Shown here: positions 33,785 through 44,644 of the stretch, piece after piece
Layout: each line of letters begins with the position of its first letter
Position numbering within the stretch: position 1 is the stretch's first letter
NCBI GenBank assembly: GCA_019055375.1
Contig: JAHQIW010005527.1
Span: forward strand, 1 to 64,000
Direction: 5' to 3'
Length of the DNA stretch: 64,000 bases
Origin: Parelaphostrongylus tenuis
Taxonomy: Eukaryota > Nematoda > Chromadorea > Rhabditida > Metastrongylidae
The notes under the pieces: generated by a model
What the model saw: the letters and a program-made list of their open reading frames with translations, nothing else
Databases searched by the model: none
What the model was told of the DNA's origin: nothing
Translations under genes and position numbers: made by a program

Positions 33785-33935
33785 GTTCTTTTCGAGTGTT
33801 TTCTTGAGATCACGCTCAAATTTCAACACATATCGGAATTATTGTTTGAGCCAACATGCCATGTGGTTTGTTAAGTCAGCCTATTTAACAGGCCACATGA
33901 CATGTTGGCTCAAATAATAATTACGAATTGTTAGA
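33785..33935. repeat. Family A terminal palindrome without ribozyme
   Basis: TTTGAGCCAACATGCCATG and its mirror CATGACATGTTGGCTCAAA face each other around a 25 bp core. These are the end blocks of the family A foldback elements, together with the upstream GATCACGCTCAAATTTCAA block. The whole ribozyme interior is missing, so this is a deletion derivative. Confidence 0.7.
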
Positions 33936-34309
33936 ATTGTTTCAATTTACACTTTCAGGCAAATCATTTTCTTGTGTGGTACAGTAGTGTTCGCTTTCAA
34001 ACGCTTTGGTGGTTGTATATCCCGACCGCAGACGCCTGAAGGGCTCAAGGAGTGAAATTGATCACTTAGTATAAAAAACAACACTTCGCACTTGTAGATT
34101 GATTGCTTTCATCACTTTTGCAGAAGTGAGATATGCCGCTAAAGAGGTCATCCGCCACACAAATAGAATGAAACTTTACAATAGAAATTGCAAATATTAG
34201 GTTTAAGTTTGTTTATACATAGTGGGAAGTGTGAAGTTGACGACGTTCCACAAACAACTTTCCTAACTTTCCTAAGATAAGGATATGCATATTTTGAGCC
34301 ATAGGTCTA

Positions 34310-34357
34310 GTGCTATATAGGCGCCTATTTCGTCCTATTGGGACTCATCAGTAGCAC
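34310..34357 (-). ncRNA. Type I hammerhead ribozyme (family B)
   Basis: On the minus strand: stem I GUGCUA pairing UAGCAC perfectly, CUGAUGA, stem II GUCC-CAAUA-GGAC (four pairs), GAAA, stem III UAG...CUA around a GCGC centre (palindromic UAGGCGCCUA), then U16.1 and A17. The cleavage triplet is AUA, an allowed NUH. All core nucleotides are present. Confidence 0.9.
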
Positions 34358-34759
34358 CCTCCCTCGGTTCCGTCGATCCCTTGAGGTGAAACAATCCTCC
34401 AAAGGAACCGACGCCGAGTAAAATCAAGCACCCAAAGTAGGATGATGTTATTACCTGACTTTGTGGTGACCGGCAGTCGAGCTTACGGCTTTCAAAATGA
34501 ACTATACTTCTGCTATCGACTGCTTTTTTACAGACCCGCTCAAAATGATTTAATCTGATAAGGATATGCATATTTTGAGCCATAGGTCTAGTGCTATATA
34601 GGCGCCGCGCTTAGTTCATTTTTAAAAGCCGTGAGCTCGACTGCCGGTCACCACAAAGTCAGGTAATAACATCATCCTACTTTGGGTGCTTAATTTTACT
34701 CGGCGTCGGTTCCTTTGGAGGATTGTTTCACCTCAAGGGATCGACGGAACCGAGGGAGG

Positions 34760-34807
34760 GTGCTACTGATGAGTCCCAATAGGACGAAATAGGCGCCTAT
34801 ATAGCAC
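34760..34807 (+). ncRNA. Type I hammerhead ribozyme (family B), mirror copy
   Basis: It is identical in core and stems to the minus-strand copy at 34310-34357: GUGCUA at 34760-34765, CUGAUGA at 34766-34772, stem II GUCC/GGAC, GAAA, palindromic stem III, predicted cleavage after A at 34801, and UAGCAC at 34802-34807. The sequence CUGAUGAGUCC...GGACGAAA is very close to hammerheads described in other animal retroelements. Confidence 0.9.
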
Positions 34808-35359
34808 TAGACCTATGGCTCAAAATATGCATTTCCTAAGATACTTAAAACTTATAATATGCAGTGTGCGCGAGTCTCAACTCGGTGTCACGTCAGTGGC
34901 GTTCTTATCAACGCCCATTCAATTTTTCATTTCGATGCATTGTAAGCCCTATAAAGTGTAGGATTCTTGGACCTCACAACAAGACTTGACCCCTTGTGCT
35001 AATTGTTTCTCCTTCTTTCGTTTCTGACGTGGTTTTTCTTTTCCTCCCTCATATTGGCTTTTCGTATATCATCTCACTCGCCTCCTATTACTGTATCCTT
35101 CACTAAAAATGAGCAAAATCTCATGCTTTGGCAATCAGTCGTCCTATGCGTACACATAGTATCTGATAGGCACAAGAAATGGGAGAGGATACTTCTTGAG
35201 AAATTGGCGTCGATTCTTGCAAATGTGGAGTGGTTCAGCCATGACGCAATACTTTCTCGTTAGTGAAGAGCTTCGACAAACAAGCACCAGCTCGACAAAT
35301 CAATCGCTCAGTAAACTTTGGAAGGCATTTTTCTCAGTGATATAGAGTGATGTGCAAAT

Positions 35360-35470
35360 CTTTTGCGTCAGGCAAAACTTATCTTACTCTCTCAGGGAGC
35401 GCGCTTTCTAAACCGTTGCACTACTGGTGCCCGTTTTATCATCGCCCTTTCCACGCTTTAACGCATCTAC
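35360..35470 (-). repeat. tRNA-derived SINE head, family 3
   Basis: The minus strand shows a box-A-like GGGCACCAGTAGTGCAACGG followed by GTTTAGAAAGCGCGC. It aligns with 36400-36500 (GGCGCCAGTAATGCAACGGG) and 53055-53160. None of these closes into a cloverleaf with a proper acceptor stem. Confidence 0.5.
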
Positions 35471-35579
35471 TAGGTTATAAAGAGAGCTCTGGGGCACGTG
35501 TGAAAAAATGAAAATTTATGCATGGTTTTCAAACAAAAGCAGCAATAACTATTATTCATCATAAAGACCATCATTTTCT

Positions 35580-36240
35580 ATAACCTTCTTTATCGGTTAG
35601 CCAAGCTGCAGATCTGTTCGAAACACCCAGTTCTCGTCCGAAATCACGAAATCGCAATGCGTTCCCAAAATCAGTCATTCAATGGACTGTAGAACAGCTG
35701 GCGACAAATATCTACTCTTATAGCGACTTAAGCTTCATTGAGCTCGTTCGCATTTTGTCGTGGCTTTTTGTGGACAAAGCTAAGTTGATGATGAGCTAGC
35801 ACTGTTTGAGAAACATCAACTTTGGTGCCAGATCGCGACGAGGGTCCATCATTCGAAGCAGCAATTGAATATTAGTTGTTCAAATTTGTTGCACGTCCGA
35901 ACGAGTCTTGTCTTCGAGGTCAAGATTTCCAGCAGTAAAGCGCTGAAACCAGTACCCAGCAGCAGATTTGCTTGTTGTGCCTTCCCTTTCATCTCTGCAG
36001 ATTTCATCGATTAGTGTTCTCTGTGAAAGACCCTTTCCAAGTGATGCAATAAAAACAAACTTCTATCGTATTGTTAGACATGACAAAGGCTTGTAACAAG
36101 GTGAAAATAAAGACGAATAATACCTAAGCCTCCAGTGCGAAAATCATAGATAAGAAGCTGTAATATTCCCATGAAATGGAGGTGAGTTATCTCACTCTTA
36201 TAAGAGTGCCCCAAAACTTTCTTTTCAACCGTAGTATCTG
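35580..36240 (-). mobile_element. Mariner-type DNA transposon relic
   Basis: The minus strand begins near 36236 with a terminal segment GAAAGTTTTGGGGCACTC and an ATG (MSNNTIEV) near 36080. It continues GLSQRTLIDEICRDEREGTT, then SAAGYWFQRFTAGNLDLEDK, the helix-turn-helix end and linker of mariner transposases, then a stop. Further left, decayed catalytic-region text includes ANELNEA, VDICRQL and SDENWVF (the region that carries the first DDE aspartate). The DDD triad is not intact. The second relic at 55600-55985 has the same terminal sequence, so they belong to one family. Confidence 0.7.
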
Positions 36241-36399
36241 TCAGAAACCAGCCGTCAATGGTTTGGCACAGATAGTCGGTATCGACATTTAACTCAGTCA
36301 CGCTGGCAGATTCTAGGTATTGGATGTTCAAAAAGAATTCTTTTTATTTAATCTTTCTAGGCGGGGCTATGATGTTGCAGATAAACCCAGTGATGTAGT

Positions 36400-36500
36400 G
36401 TGCGAAACTTTTCTTGAACCCACACCTCGCTCTATCCTGAAGCGTGTGCTTTAACCCGTTGCATTACTGGCGCCCGTTCCGTCACCATCCTATTCCATTT
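36400..36500 (-). repeat. tRNA-derived SINE head, family 3
   Basis: On the minus strand GGCGCCAGTAATGCAACGGG (box-A-like) leads through AAAGCACACGCTTCAGG to a box-B-like GTGGGTTCAAG. It lies just beyond the mariner relic's left terminal sequence. Confidence 0.5.
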
Positions 36501-37129
36501 TTTTTCTTTCATCCTTTTGCCCAGACATGTGATCAGGAGAGATATTCTGGCTGCGCAGCGTTAGACTATTTTTGACAATATTTCGGACGCACTACTTGCT
36601 GAAACTGAGCTTCCATTTTGCGCATCGCACGCTACGGATTTCGCTGTAATTGACAACGAATCTTATGAATCTTCACAGGAGCAGAAGATTTTGAACGGTT
36701 TTTTAGAGAACGGCCTTGATTTTCCAGTATTTTCGGAATGTTCCACGATTTTGAAGACACTTTCTGTTCCAAAATTTCAATTGATTCTAACAATGTCGGT
36801 AGTTGCCATCGATCTTGCGCAACTTAAATACTGCCATGCGTTCATATTTTGCGATTCAAAATCTAACCCTATTTAAGCGCAACTTAAATAGACAAATAAA
36901 TAAAGCACGTTCGAAAACATAATCAAACAAGAAATTCAACAATAATATTATAGTTAATAAAAGCCACATGATGACAATGCTGAAATGGTACTTATCCGCT
37001 AGGTAACACAGATTTATAAGCTTATATCTTCCGCCGGGTAAGAACTTTTCATGAAAAATGTTAGCAATCATTCGAAAGCTTGAATCCTTACTAGTGCTAC
37101 ACCTAACCTTTTATTGAAAAATTCCTTTC

Positions 37130-37735
37130 ATAGCACTGTAGCATGCAGAATAAAATCATGTTTTATATGCACCGTACATTTTCCTTTTTACCTCATTTGA
37201 ATTTCGCTGGGCAAATTTCTTTCCTTAAAGTGCTAGTACTCCTTCGATTGCACAAATTTCGAAAAACCAAAAATTTTGTCTAGTTATTTAGAGATCTTCT
37301 TTGATGACTCTGTAAGAGGGAAATCATTCGTGCTTTACTGCCAACCTGACAAAGCTCTTTCTTTATGCTAAGTATTTATTCAGTAGCTTATGTATCAGTG
37401 ATTCCATCGTTGTGCTTATTTCCTTGAGAGGCCGTTTCACTGCAGTGCAATTGGGAAAATAAGGCGACTTTCAAATTTTCGACGAGCTTGTTTATCTGCT
37501 AGTTCTCAAGCAGGAGGCGGGACGATCAATCGATGGTCTGACGTGTTAGGCATGTGAAGTGCAGCTCGCTATTCAATTGAGAATTGTTTATCCGTTCTAA
37601 AAGAAATTCCAGAAAAAAAAACGATTGACTCATATAATAGAAGATCTTCTCTAAACGACCATGTGCTTGTCGTGCTAGCGGCAAATTTTACGCATGATAA
37701 CAATGAAAGTGCCCTGTGGATGTGAGAAATAATTC
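37130..37735. repeat. Dispersed repeat, copy 1
   Basis: Blocks in order: AGCACTGTAGCATGCAGAATAA, GAGGCGGGACGATC region, TATTCAATTGAGAATTGTTT, and TTTACGCATGATAACAATGAAAG...GTGAGAAATAATT. The same series occurs at 38820-39385 with substitutions, and its first block occurs near 21115. The family A element at 37735 is inserted exactly at its end. Probably a non-autonomous DNA transposon. Confidence 0.5.
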
Positions 37736-37776
37736 TTTCATTATTATTTGAGCCAACATGTCATGTGGTCTGGTAA

Positions 37777-37839
37777 GGGCTCTTGTACAGCCCGAGACAC
37801 GTGTTTCGTCCTTACAGACTCATCAGCCGGGCAGAACCC
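37777..37839 (-). ncRNA. Type I hammerhead ribozyme (family A)
   Basis: The core and helices match the 6681-6743 ribozyme exactly: GCCCGG/UCGGGC, CUGAUGA, GUCU-GUAA-GGAC, GAAA, short stem III and GUC, with the UGUACA bulge and outer GGGUUCU/AGAGCCC pairing. Confidence 0.9.
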
Positions 37840-38108
37840 GTCGTCTGTCGATCTTTTTATAGCCAGTTCTCTCGGGAGCGTTACACTCCCTATAGAGAGT
37901 TGTCGATGACGTACGTTTTACACTCTATGTCAAGTGAAATTTTTACCTAACACAGAGTGTTTTCGCACTCGATTGTTAGCTGGCTAGTACTTTTATCATA
38001 TTATAACTTTCCTTCGAGTGTTTATTAAGACCACGCTTAAAGTTCAATAGATCCTTTCATTATTATTTGAGCCAACTTGTCATGTGGATAAAAAGATTGA
38101 CAGACGAC

Positions 38109-38171
38109 GGGTTCTACCTGGCTGATGAGTCTGTAAGGACGAAATACGTGTCTCGGGCTGTACAAGATCCC
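38109..38171 (+). ncRNA. Type I hammerhead ribozyme (family A), weakened stem I
   Basis: The catalytic core is intact (CUGAUGA, GAAA, GUC). Inner stem I is ACCUGG against UCGGGC, which loses the outermost pair and gains a U-G. Stem III starts A-U then U-G. It probably still folds but is weaker than its mirror copy. Confidence 0.8.
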
Positions 38172-38819
38172 TTAGCAGACCACATGACATGTTGACTCAA
38201 ATAATAATGAAAGGATCCATTGAAATTTGAGCGTGGTCTTAATAAAGCACTTAAAGTAAGGAAATATTTCTATTTTGAATTATAAAGTGTTATGGAAAAG
38301 ACTTCTTGAAAACTAGCATCGTGTCGCACTAGCTAAAAATTTGAGCTTTTGAACGATCAATAGCACTTCTTGTGAAAAGTTTTTCCTCAGCTTAAGGCCT
38401 GGGAATCTATGCTGCCAAACGGAAAAGTGGCGCCAAAATCAGTAAAATACAATATTATCACAACTATTTTCACACCCTGTGCACGAAGGTGCTTTAAAAA
38501 GCTTTGTTTCGGGAATACTAACACATCAAAATTGACATCAACAGCTCTATCGGAGTGACATAGTGACAGCACACGCTCACAAATGGAGCGACTGACATTG
38601 AGAAAAATCGAGAAATCAGGATGGAAACAATTAATTCATCCACCGTACTATTACAAGTAAATAAAAAAGTGACAAAAATCATGACAGAATCTAGTTTCTG
38701 ATAGGTTTATTGTGATTAAGAGGGAGCAAATAAAAATGCGAACTTATCCGCTGGAAGAAAATTTTCATGGGAGTGCTGGTGATCATTCAACACTTTTCCG
38801 GTTTTTCAAAAACCTCTTC

Positions 38820-39385
38820 AGAACGCTGTAACATTCAAAATAAAATCGAATTATATGAAAACATGTGTTTTTCTTTTCTTATTCCGCTTGCACTACGCTG
38901 AATAAAACTCCTTCTTCAGAGTGCCAGCACTCAAATTATAGCACATGTTCAAAGAGCTCAATAATGTGTTTGCTCTTTCTGGCCTTTCGATTTGTGCTTG
39001 AGCCACGCTGGACAGAGCTCATTCGACAGACCATTTGTAGTCATTCGATAGAGTAATGTTTCCTGAATCTAGCGATGCGCCCATTTTTTCGGAATACAGC
39101 TTGGCGAGGGAAATAATATCAAATTTTACGTTCTTGATAACGTTGTCTACAGGCTATTCGGCAAGGCGAGAGCCGTAGAAGGGGGCGTGGCAAGAGATGA
39201 GCAAAGCAGGGCTTTTATTATTCAATTGAGAATCTTTCCTTTGCTTTGAAAGGAACACCAGATAAAGCGACTTATTAGGATACTACCAAAATTTCTCTAC
39301 ACATCGAGTGGCTTTTCGGCTTCCAGCGATTTATATGCGTGATAAATATAAAGGCGAAAGGTGAGTGTGGAACATAATTTTTGAT
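38820..39385. repeat. Dispersed repeat, copy 2
   Basis: It aligns in block order with 37130-37735: AACGCTGTAACATTCAAAATAA at the start, a GGGGGCGTGGCAAG region, TATTCAATTGAGAATCTTTC, and TATATGCGTGATAAATATAAAGG...GTGTGGAACATAATTTT. Divergence is high between the blocks. Confidence 0.5.
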
Positions 39386-39853
39386 CTGGGTGTTGCAACG
39401 TTATTAAGGGGTGTTTTGAAAAAAATGACAACATGGGGCTATAGCCTCAAATCTCTGCTATGAAATGGTTGCTAACATTACTACGAAAATTTCCTACGTA
39501 GCGAATGGGGTCGTTTTTTCATTTGCTCTTTGATAATTAGAAATAGCCTCTGACATATATAATTATATTCTCTCGACATTTCTGCCCGATTTTCTTCAAT
39601 GCTAATCGTTACCGTTCAATTACTTCTTGTCCTGGAGGCTACTAATGGCGCCTTACCAGACCTCATAGAAGGCTTTAGACACCCTATCACACGATTTCCG
39701 TCATTTAGGGAGAGTAAAGATTAGAAGTATAGTGGCAAAGTCTGAAATACATAATGCTGACCTCAAGTGTCAAATAAGGAGCTCTCCGAGTGGACAGGTA
39801 TCCTTTTCCAAATCCTTAACTTTCGTACGACGACACTGAGCAACCTAATTAGT

Positions 39854-40162
39854 TCACGACATTGCATGTAACAGATTTATGTCATTTTGAAGAAAATAAG
39901 ATACAAAAAAGTGGGGAAAATATCGCAAACCTGCATCAGCGGCGGCAAGCCTACTTCTAATCTGAGTAGCCTTTCGCAATTCAAGTCCGAAGGACGATAG
40001 TTCGCTCTCGACAAATCCACTATAATTTTTCTTCATTCCCTCAAGCAGACTAGAGAGTTTAGCGCTTTTTTGGATTTCCAATCCAAGCCCACAATGACGT
40101 TTTGCTAGAAGAATTTGCATGAAATGGTAGGGAAAAACCAGTCCTGCAACGGAGTGGCTCAA
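39854..40162 (-). CDS. Possible host exon, unknown product
   Basis: The minus-strand frame is protein-like between an acceptor-like TTCTTCTAG (about 40110) and a donor-like GCAG|GTTTGCG (about 39935). It reads RHCGLGLEIQKSAKLSSLLE, then MKKNYSGFVESELSSFGLEL, then RKATQIRSRLAAADA. It is helix-prone and charged, with no family I can name. The frame at 40609-40806 on the same strand, 450 bp upstream, could be an earlier exon of the same gene. Confidence 0.3.
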   Translation of the reverse strand: MSHSVAGLVFPYHFMQILLAKRHCGLGLEIQKSAKLSSLLEGMKKNYSGFVESELSSFGLELRKATQIRSRLAAADAGLRYFPHFFVSYFLQNDINLLHAMS

Positions 40163-40608
40163 CTCATCTCACTACCCACTCATATCATCCCACTCGCTCA
40201 AGAAATTTGATAAGCAGCACATTGCTCCTATTTCTTCATTGACTTCGTTAGTAACTGCACAAAATAAACATATGAACTAGAATAACTTAGATCGCTAGGG
40301 GTGCGGGTCTTAGATGGACGATCACAGACTGCAGTATCACAGCAATTATCTTTTCAGTTCAAATTCGTGATTCCGAAAAGCAATAAAGGTCACCATGAAA
40401 GGTAAGCTGAGCAAATTATACTAAGTCTGTAATCAAAGATTATATGTTACGTGACACACAGGCTCTAAGTAGTTGAACATTCGACTTTTTTTACTATAAG
40501 CGTCTTGCTTCTCGAAGACAGCGTAACAAATAGCACCATAACCATGGACTGCATCGTATCGCAATAATGAACAAGTGCATCACAGCACAGAGCCAAGACG
40601 AGTACTTA

Positions 40609-40806
40609 CTACTCTATTTCACATTCATCATGATAAAGATTGTCTGAAATGAGGCTGGCATTCGCTACGTAAAACATCGAAAGATGTGCGGTAAAAATGT
40701 GATCGACGGTGAAACTAATAACGACTGTGATGTCTTCTTCAAATATGTGATTGGGTGTCGCCAACCACAACTTTAACATAGCAGTCAATGAATAGTTGGT
40801 TGACAC
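40609..40806 (-). CDS. Possible host exon, unknown product
   Basis: This 65-codon minus-strand frame (LKLWLATPNHIFEEDITVV then ISFTVDHIFTAHLSMFYVAN, ending DECEIE) has ordinary protein composition. It lacks recognisable motifs. Same-strand placement upstream of 39854-40162 is the only support for a gene here. Confidence 0.2.
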   Translation of the reverse strand: MSTNYSLTAMLKLWLATPNHIFEEDITVVISFTVDHIFTAHLSMFYVANASLISDNLYHDECEIE

Positions 40807-40929
40807 AAAGTTATTAAAGAAACTTCTCGAAATTTTGTGCCAACACGACGATGTGATAAGTATAGTTGACGAGATTTGATCATGTCTAAAGGACTAAATG
40901 TGCAGATTGCGCAATAATTTTCTTATTAA

Positions 40930-41035
40930 ATAAGGTGAAGCGCGTGGGTGCGCAGTGGTTAGAGGTTCCCTGCTACACACAGGTGACCGGTGGTCTGATT
41001 TTACTCCCAAGCTCATCTAGCTTATCGTGCTTTTG
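40930..41035 (+). repeat. tRNA-derived SINE head, family 1
   Basis: GCGCGTGGGTGCGCAGTGG followed by TTAGAGGTTCCCTGC aligns with the minus-strand head of the SINE at 32690-33000 (GCATGTGGCGCAGTGG...GTTAGAGGTGCCCTGC). The box B region is degraded. Confidence 0.6.
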
Positions 41036-42691
41036 GAGCCACTGGATTAGTATTAGACTTGCCCAAGAAAAATCTACACTGAACTGCTACGTTTCTAGGC
41101 CTTTTGAACACAAATTTGATGTTATAAAAACAACTATCTATTTCATTTAAACGACCCGCTATCACGACTTTTTCTATTTCGCGAATCTCACTAATGCTCT
41201 TATTCGATTTATTTCCGGCTTCTTCGCGAATGACTTGGAATACTGCGAGCATTCCTTTTTGCAATCTCGAAGTTATCCCGCTCTGGCATTCCAAAGGACG
41301 CTTGGCTGCAGGAGAGTGCTGGGGCTAGAAGTCAACTCCACACTTGTCGCGACGAGTATAACAACCGCTCGGCTACGGCGATCCTAATAGGAACAATATG
41401 ATCAACAAATTAAGGGTGTAATTCTCCTGCTCATTGAGTTTTACTCCCATGTTACTACATTCCAGCTCTTGTACAACACTCCCAATAGCAAACTCTAAAT
41501 AATTCGTATGAAATGTCACAAAATCCTAAAGCCTGTCTGATTGTACCAATAAAAATCACAAAGCTGATGCTGATTATACTGATTGTAGACTACTAGTATT
41601 GGTAATCATAGTAAGGAATAAGCAAGTTAGTAGTAATCACAATGTTGATGTCACCATTTAAAGTACCTCACTATTATTATTGTTAAAAGAGAAAGTATAA
41701 AGCGCATGTTTCCAGCTGCTCCCTGAAAGACGTGCCATGCATTCGATTCAATTCGCAACACGTAGAGGTGACGAAGTTCATATCTCTCCCAGTTATCAGT
41801 CACCCACAGACGGCGAGGTGATGAGAGGCTCGATTAACTCACGTTGCTGACGAACCAACGACCACATTTTATCCAGTATGATGTCTCTCAATTCACACAC
41901 TGTAGTATTATAAGTTTATTGGAACAGCAGTGCTTATCGAGGTATAGAGTGAAAAAACTATCGGGTCTTTCGTTAATGTGTCATTCTTCAGAAACTGCTT
42001 ATAACTGAGGTCTGCTCTCAGCAAATTTCTGCTCGCGTTCATCTTACAGTGGTTTTTTTGTGCTTTCCAATAAGAAATTCTCTCGAAAAAGTGACAGCTA
42101 TGAATAATTTTAGAAAGAAGGCCTATTAAAAAGTCTTTGTCAGATGTGTTGTTTCTCTGTTACTTCATTTCAAAAACAATTTGACTAGTTTTGACAGAAT
42201 GACACAATTATGTTGGAAATCAATGAACTTACCATTTCCAATCCATCGTGAACAAGTAATGTTACCAATTCTCTTTTTCTCAAACATTTGCTATATTGGT
42301 ATGTGTTCATCTTTACTATGATTAACGTTTCGGCAATTTCGCTTCCATCATAATTTTGGTAGATACCATATCAGATTGTCCACCAAATTTTGTATTTGTG
42401 GCCAAAATTCAATTTAAAAGTCAGTCAGAAATTTAATTTAATAAGAAAAGCCCATGGATATTTTTCAGCTTGAGTATGGTCAATAATGTGCTTTTTTCCA
42501 CACAATGAGCATTGAGTCTTGCTGCGGTCTCAAAATCAATCTGAGGTAAGGCGCCATATTAGGATAACGGTCAGACGATTCCCCTTTCGATAACTTCAAT
42601 CTTTTAAGACTTTTATAGGCATTACGAGCCTATGTGTCTCTCTTGCCGGTGATCTCCACTTGGATCATCCAGTGGAACACATATAAAAAGC

Positions 42692-42726
42692 GGCTCTGAA
42701 GAAGGCGAACTGTCGAAACGTCAGCT
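42692..42726 (+). ncRNA. Penelope-type minimal hammerhead-like motif
   Basis: GGCU, CUGAAGA, a short stem II (GGC...GUC), GAAA, CGUC and AGCU occur in order. The palindromic ACGU at stem III would allow dimer formation, as reported for hammerheads of Penelope-like elements. It is followed by AACACCTCG, a block shared with the ends of other foldbacks here (50090, 51430, 58570, 58690). No RT coding sequence is adjacent, so it is probably a solitary PLE 3' end. Confidence 0.55.
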
Positions 42727-44585
42727 ATCGAATAAAGTTTAATGTAACACCTCGTGTTCTGCTCAAAGAAGAAAATCAAGAATCTTTTAAGACTTTTAAG
42801 GAAATTCGTCAAGGCTTTACGCAACGTTAGTGAATTATGCTTTAAGACTGTGACTGCCACCTCAAAATGGTCACTGCTGTGCCTTTGTGCCCTATGTGTA
42901 CCTAAAGGATTATTATTTCAGCGAGTTTCTGACTTTCCATGAAGTGTTTTCCTATACGGACAAAAATCTACTGCTTACACCAATGTTTCATCACCACAAG
43001 TCATAAATATTTACACTACATCTAACCTTATACGGTTTGTTGTTAGATGGAAAATTACCATTACTCTTTTCCACATAGCCATATAGGAGGCTCTGAGCAA
43101 ATTGATGATGCAACATGCTGAGTCGCATTTATATCGTTACCACAGAGTTTTGTTGAAGTTTCAGAAAGTTAAACCTTCGAAGTAGAGTTAGAGATCTAGC
43201 CAAAACAATGGAGTAGCGAAGTAATTAGATTGGCCGCAGATCACCACAAACTGGCTTAAACCTTTTGCTCATGCGATTTTGGCTTAGTGAGATGCTTCAA
43301 GCTTCTTGTCGGTCCAACTTCTGAGCTAGTCATTAAACCAACTCTGCGCTATAGGTTTGCTAGCAATTTTCGGAGAAATGTGTGGTTGATGTTACGAGTT
43401 GTCTCTGTTGGTTAAAGGTTAAAGAGCTATTTTGAGATAAGAAATGAAGCCGCATCACTTTTGCAGCAATCAACATATCATAGTCTAGAATAAATATAAA
43501 ATAAACATTTAATAAAACGTCAAGTGACAAAACATGGAACTAAAAATGCACATTGAATTGATATATAACATAGCCACGCTTATTGGAGAATTATTGCAGC
43601 ATGAAGCGGTAATTTTCAACAATCTCTAGGCAGCCAATGCTTTTGCATCAACCTAGTATTTTACGCTAAGAATAAAACACTTTTCACTAACAATTAATAT
43701 TAAGAAAAATCCTCGAATTCTTCTTACATTAGTGTGATGTACTCACTTAGAGACGCAAACACTTTACCCAGCAAAGTTTCGCTGCTCACATGTGGAACCC
43801 TGAGTGAGAGGCTTTCGTGAATAACATACCCAAGCCATCGCCTTCCGAATAACAATATTTTGAAGTAACGAATAAGGTGCTCTGTCATTATATGGTAAAA
43901 ATGTTGTAATGGTGATGAGAGGATGAACATTCATTCGAGTTAGAAACAATCAAATAAACTAGCTCCCCAATGTTGCCATTACATATTACTCAAGCCACGC
44001 TATAGCAAACAGGCATTACACAGGATATTTCGCAGTCCTCGGGGGATTAACACTAGATTTACCAGCTCTTTGAGTGAAAATCCATCAGCAGTAGCCAGAT
44101 TAGCATTAGCTGACATTTGAGCGACGAGCAGCGGTATTTGCAATGCAGCGTCGTCCAAAAAACATCTATGTACATCACCAAACAAACCTTAGCGATAACA
44201 ATTCTATACGGCGCAGTGCCAGCTATCAAATCGACTTTGATAGTACCGCAGCAGTCGTTCAATTCTGTATTTGGAGGGATTCACTAACTGGCAGACAGTA
44301 ATCCCATGAATGCCCACATCATGGCTCACTGTTCTTCTTGTCTGCTTTGATTACAAAAGTGGTTCTCTTTTTCAAACTTCAGAAATAGTTTTGCTTGAAA
44401 ATGATGTGCATTCAGGAAATGAACTGAGTGCTTGTTGACTTCAAAGCTTCCCAAATTAGATCATAACAAAACTGGTACGATTAACGGGGCGACTGATTCA
44501 ATAAATGTAGCAGTTGCACAAAGTAACTTTGTGAAATACTCATATTTACACATAAAATCGACTTTTTAAAACTCCGCAATAAACA
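42727..44585. other. Spacer; no gene seen
   Basis: Open frames here are short and AT-rich with no domain signal. I found no clear repeats. Confidence 0.4.
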
Positions 44586-44644
44586 TTCAAAGTAATTCCA
44601 AAAAAAAAATGAATGTCCAAAGCCTGAAAGAGGTTGGTACGCCA

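Larger units (their letters stand above)
34276..34832. mobile_element. Family B hammerhead foldback element
   Basis: The layout mirrors family A. A unit of 281 bp spans 34276-34556, a direct repeat of its first 50 bp lies at 34557-34606 (GATAAGGATATGCATATTTT through GGCGCC), and an inverted copy spans about 34612-34832. Arms are almost identical (for example CTGACTTTGTGGTGACCGG / CCGGTCACCACAAAGTCAG), indicating recent origin. Each arm has a complete hammerhead (34310-34357 minus, 34760-34807 plus). Flanking TTCCTAAGATA occurs at 34269-34279 and 34833-34843, a likely target-site duplication of 7-11 bp (four bases overlap the unit start). It encodes no protein. Confidence 0.85.
37735..38265. 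mobile_element. Family A hammerhead foldback element, copy 2
   Basis: It has one unit (from TTTCATTATTATTTGAGCC at 37736), a direct partial repeat starting 319 bp later at 38055 and truncated at CATGTGG (about 38087), then an inverted copy to about 38265 ending in GAGCGTGGTCTTAATAAAGC. Hammerheads lie at 37777-37839 (minus) and 38109-38171 (plus). The layout is the same as at 6075-6784, with independent break points. Confidence 0.8.
39386..42660. other. Mostly unassigned stretch
   Basis: It contains two possible minus-strand exons (39854-40162 and 40609-40806, listed), SINE heads at 40930-41035 and about 41325-41395, and a possible SINE tail near 41715-41775 (GTGCCATGCATTCGATTC). The rest shows nothing I can support. 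Confidence 0.4.
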
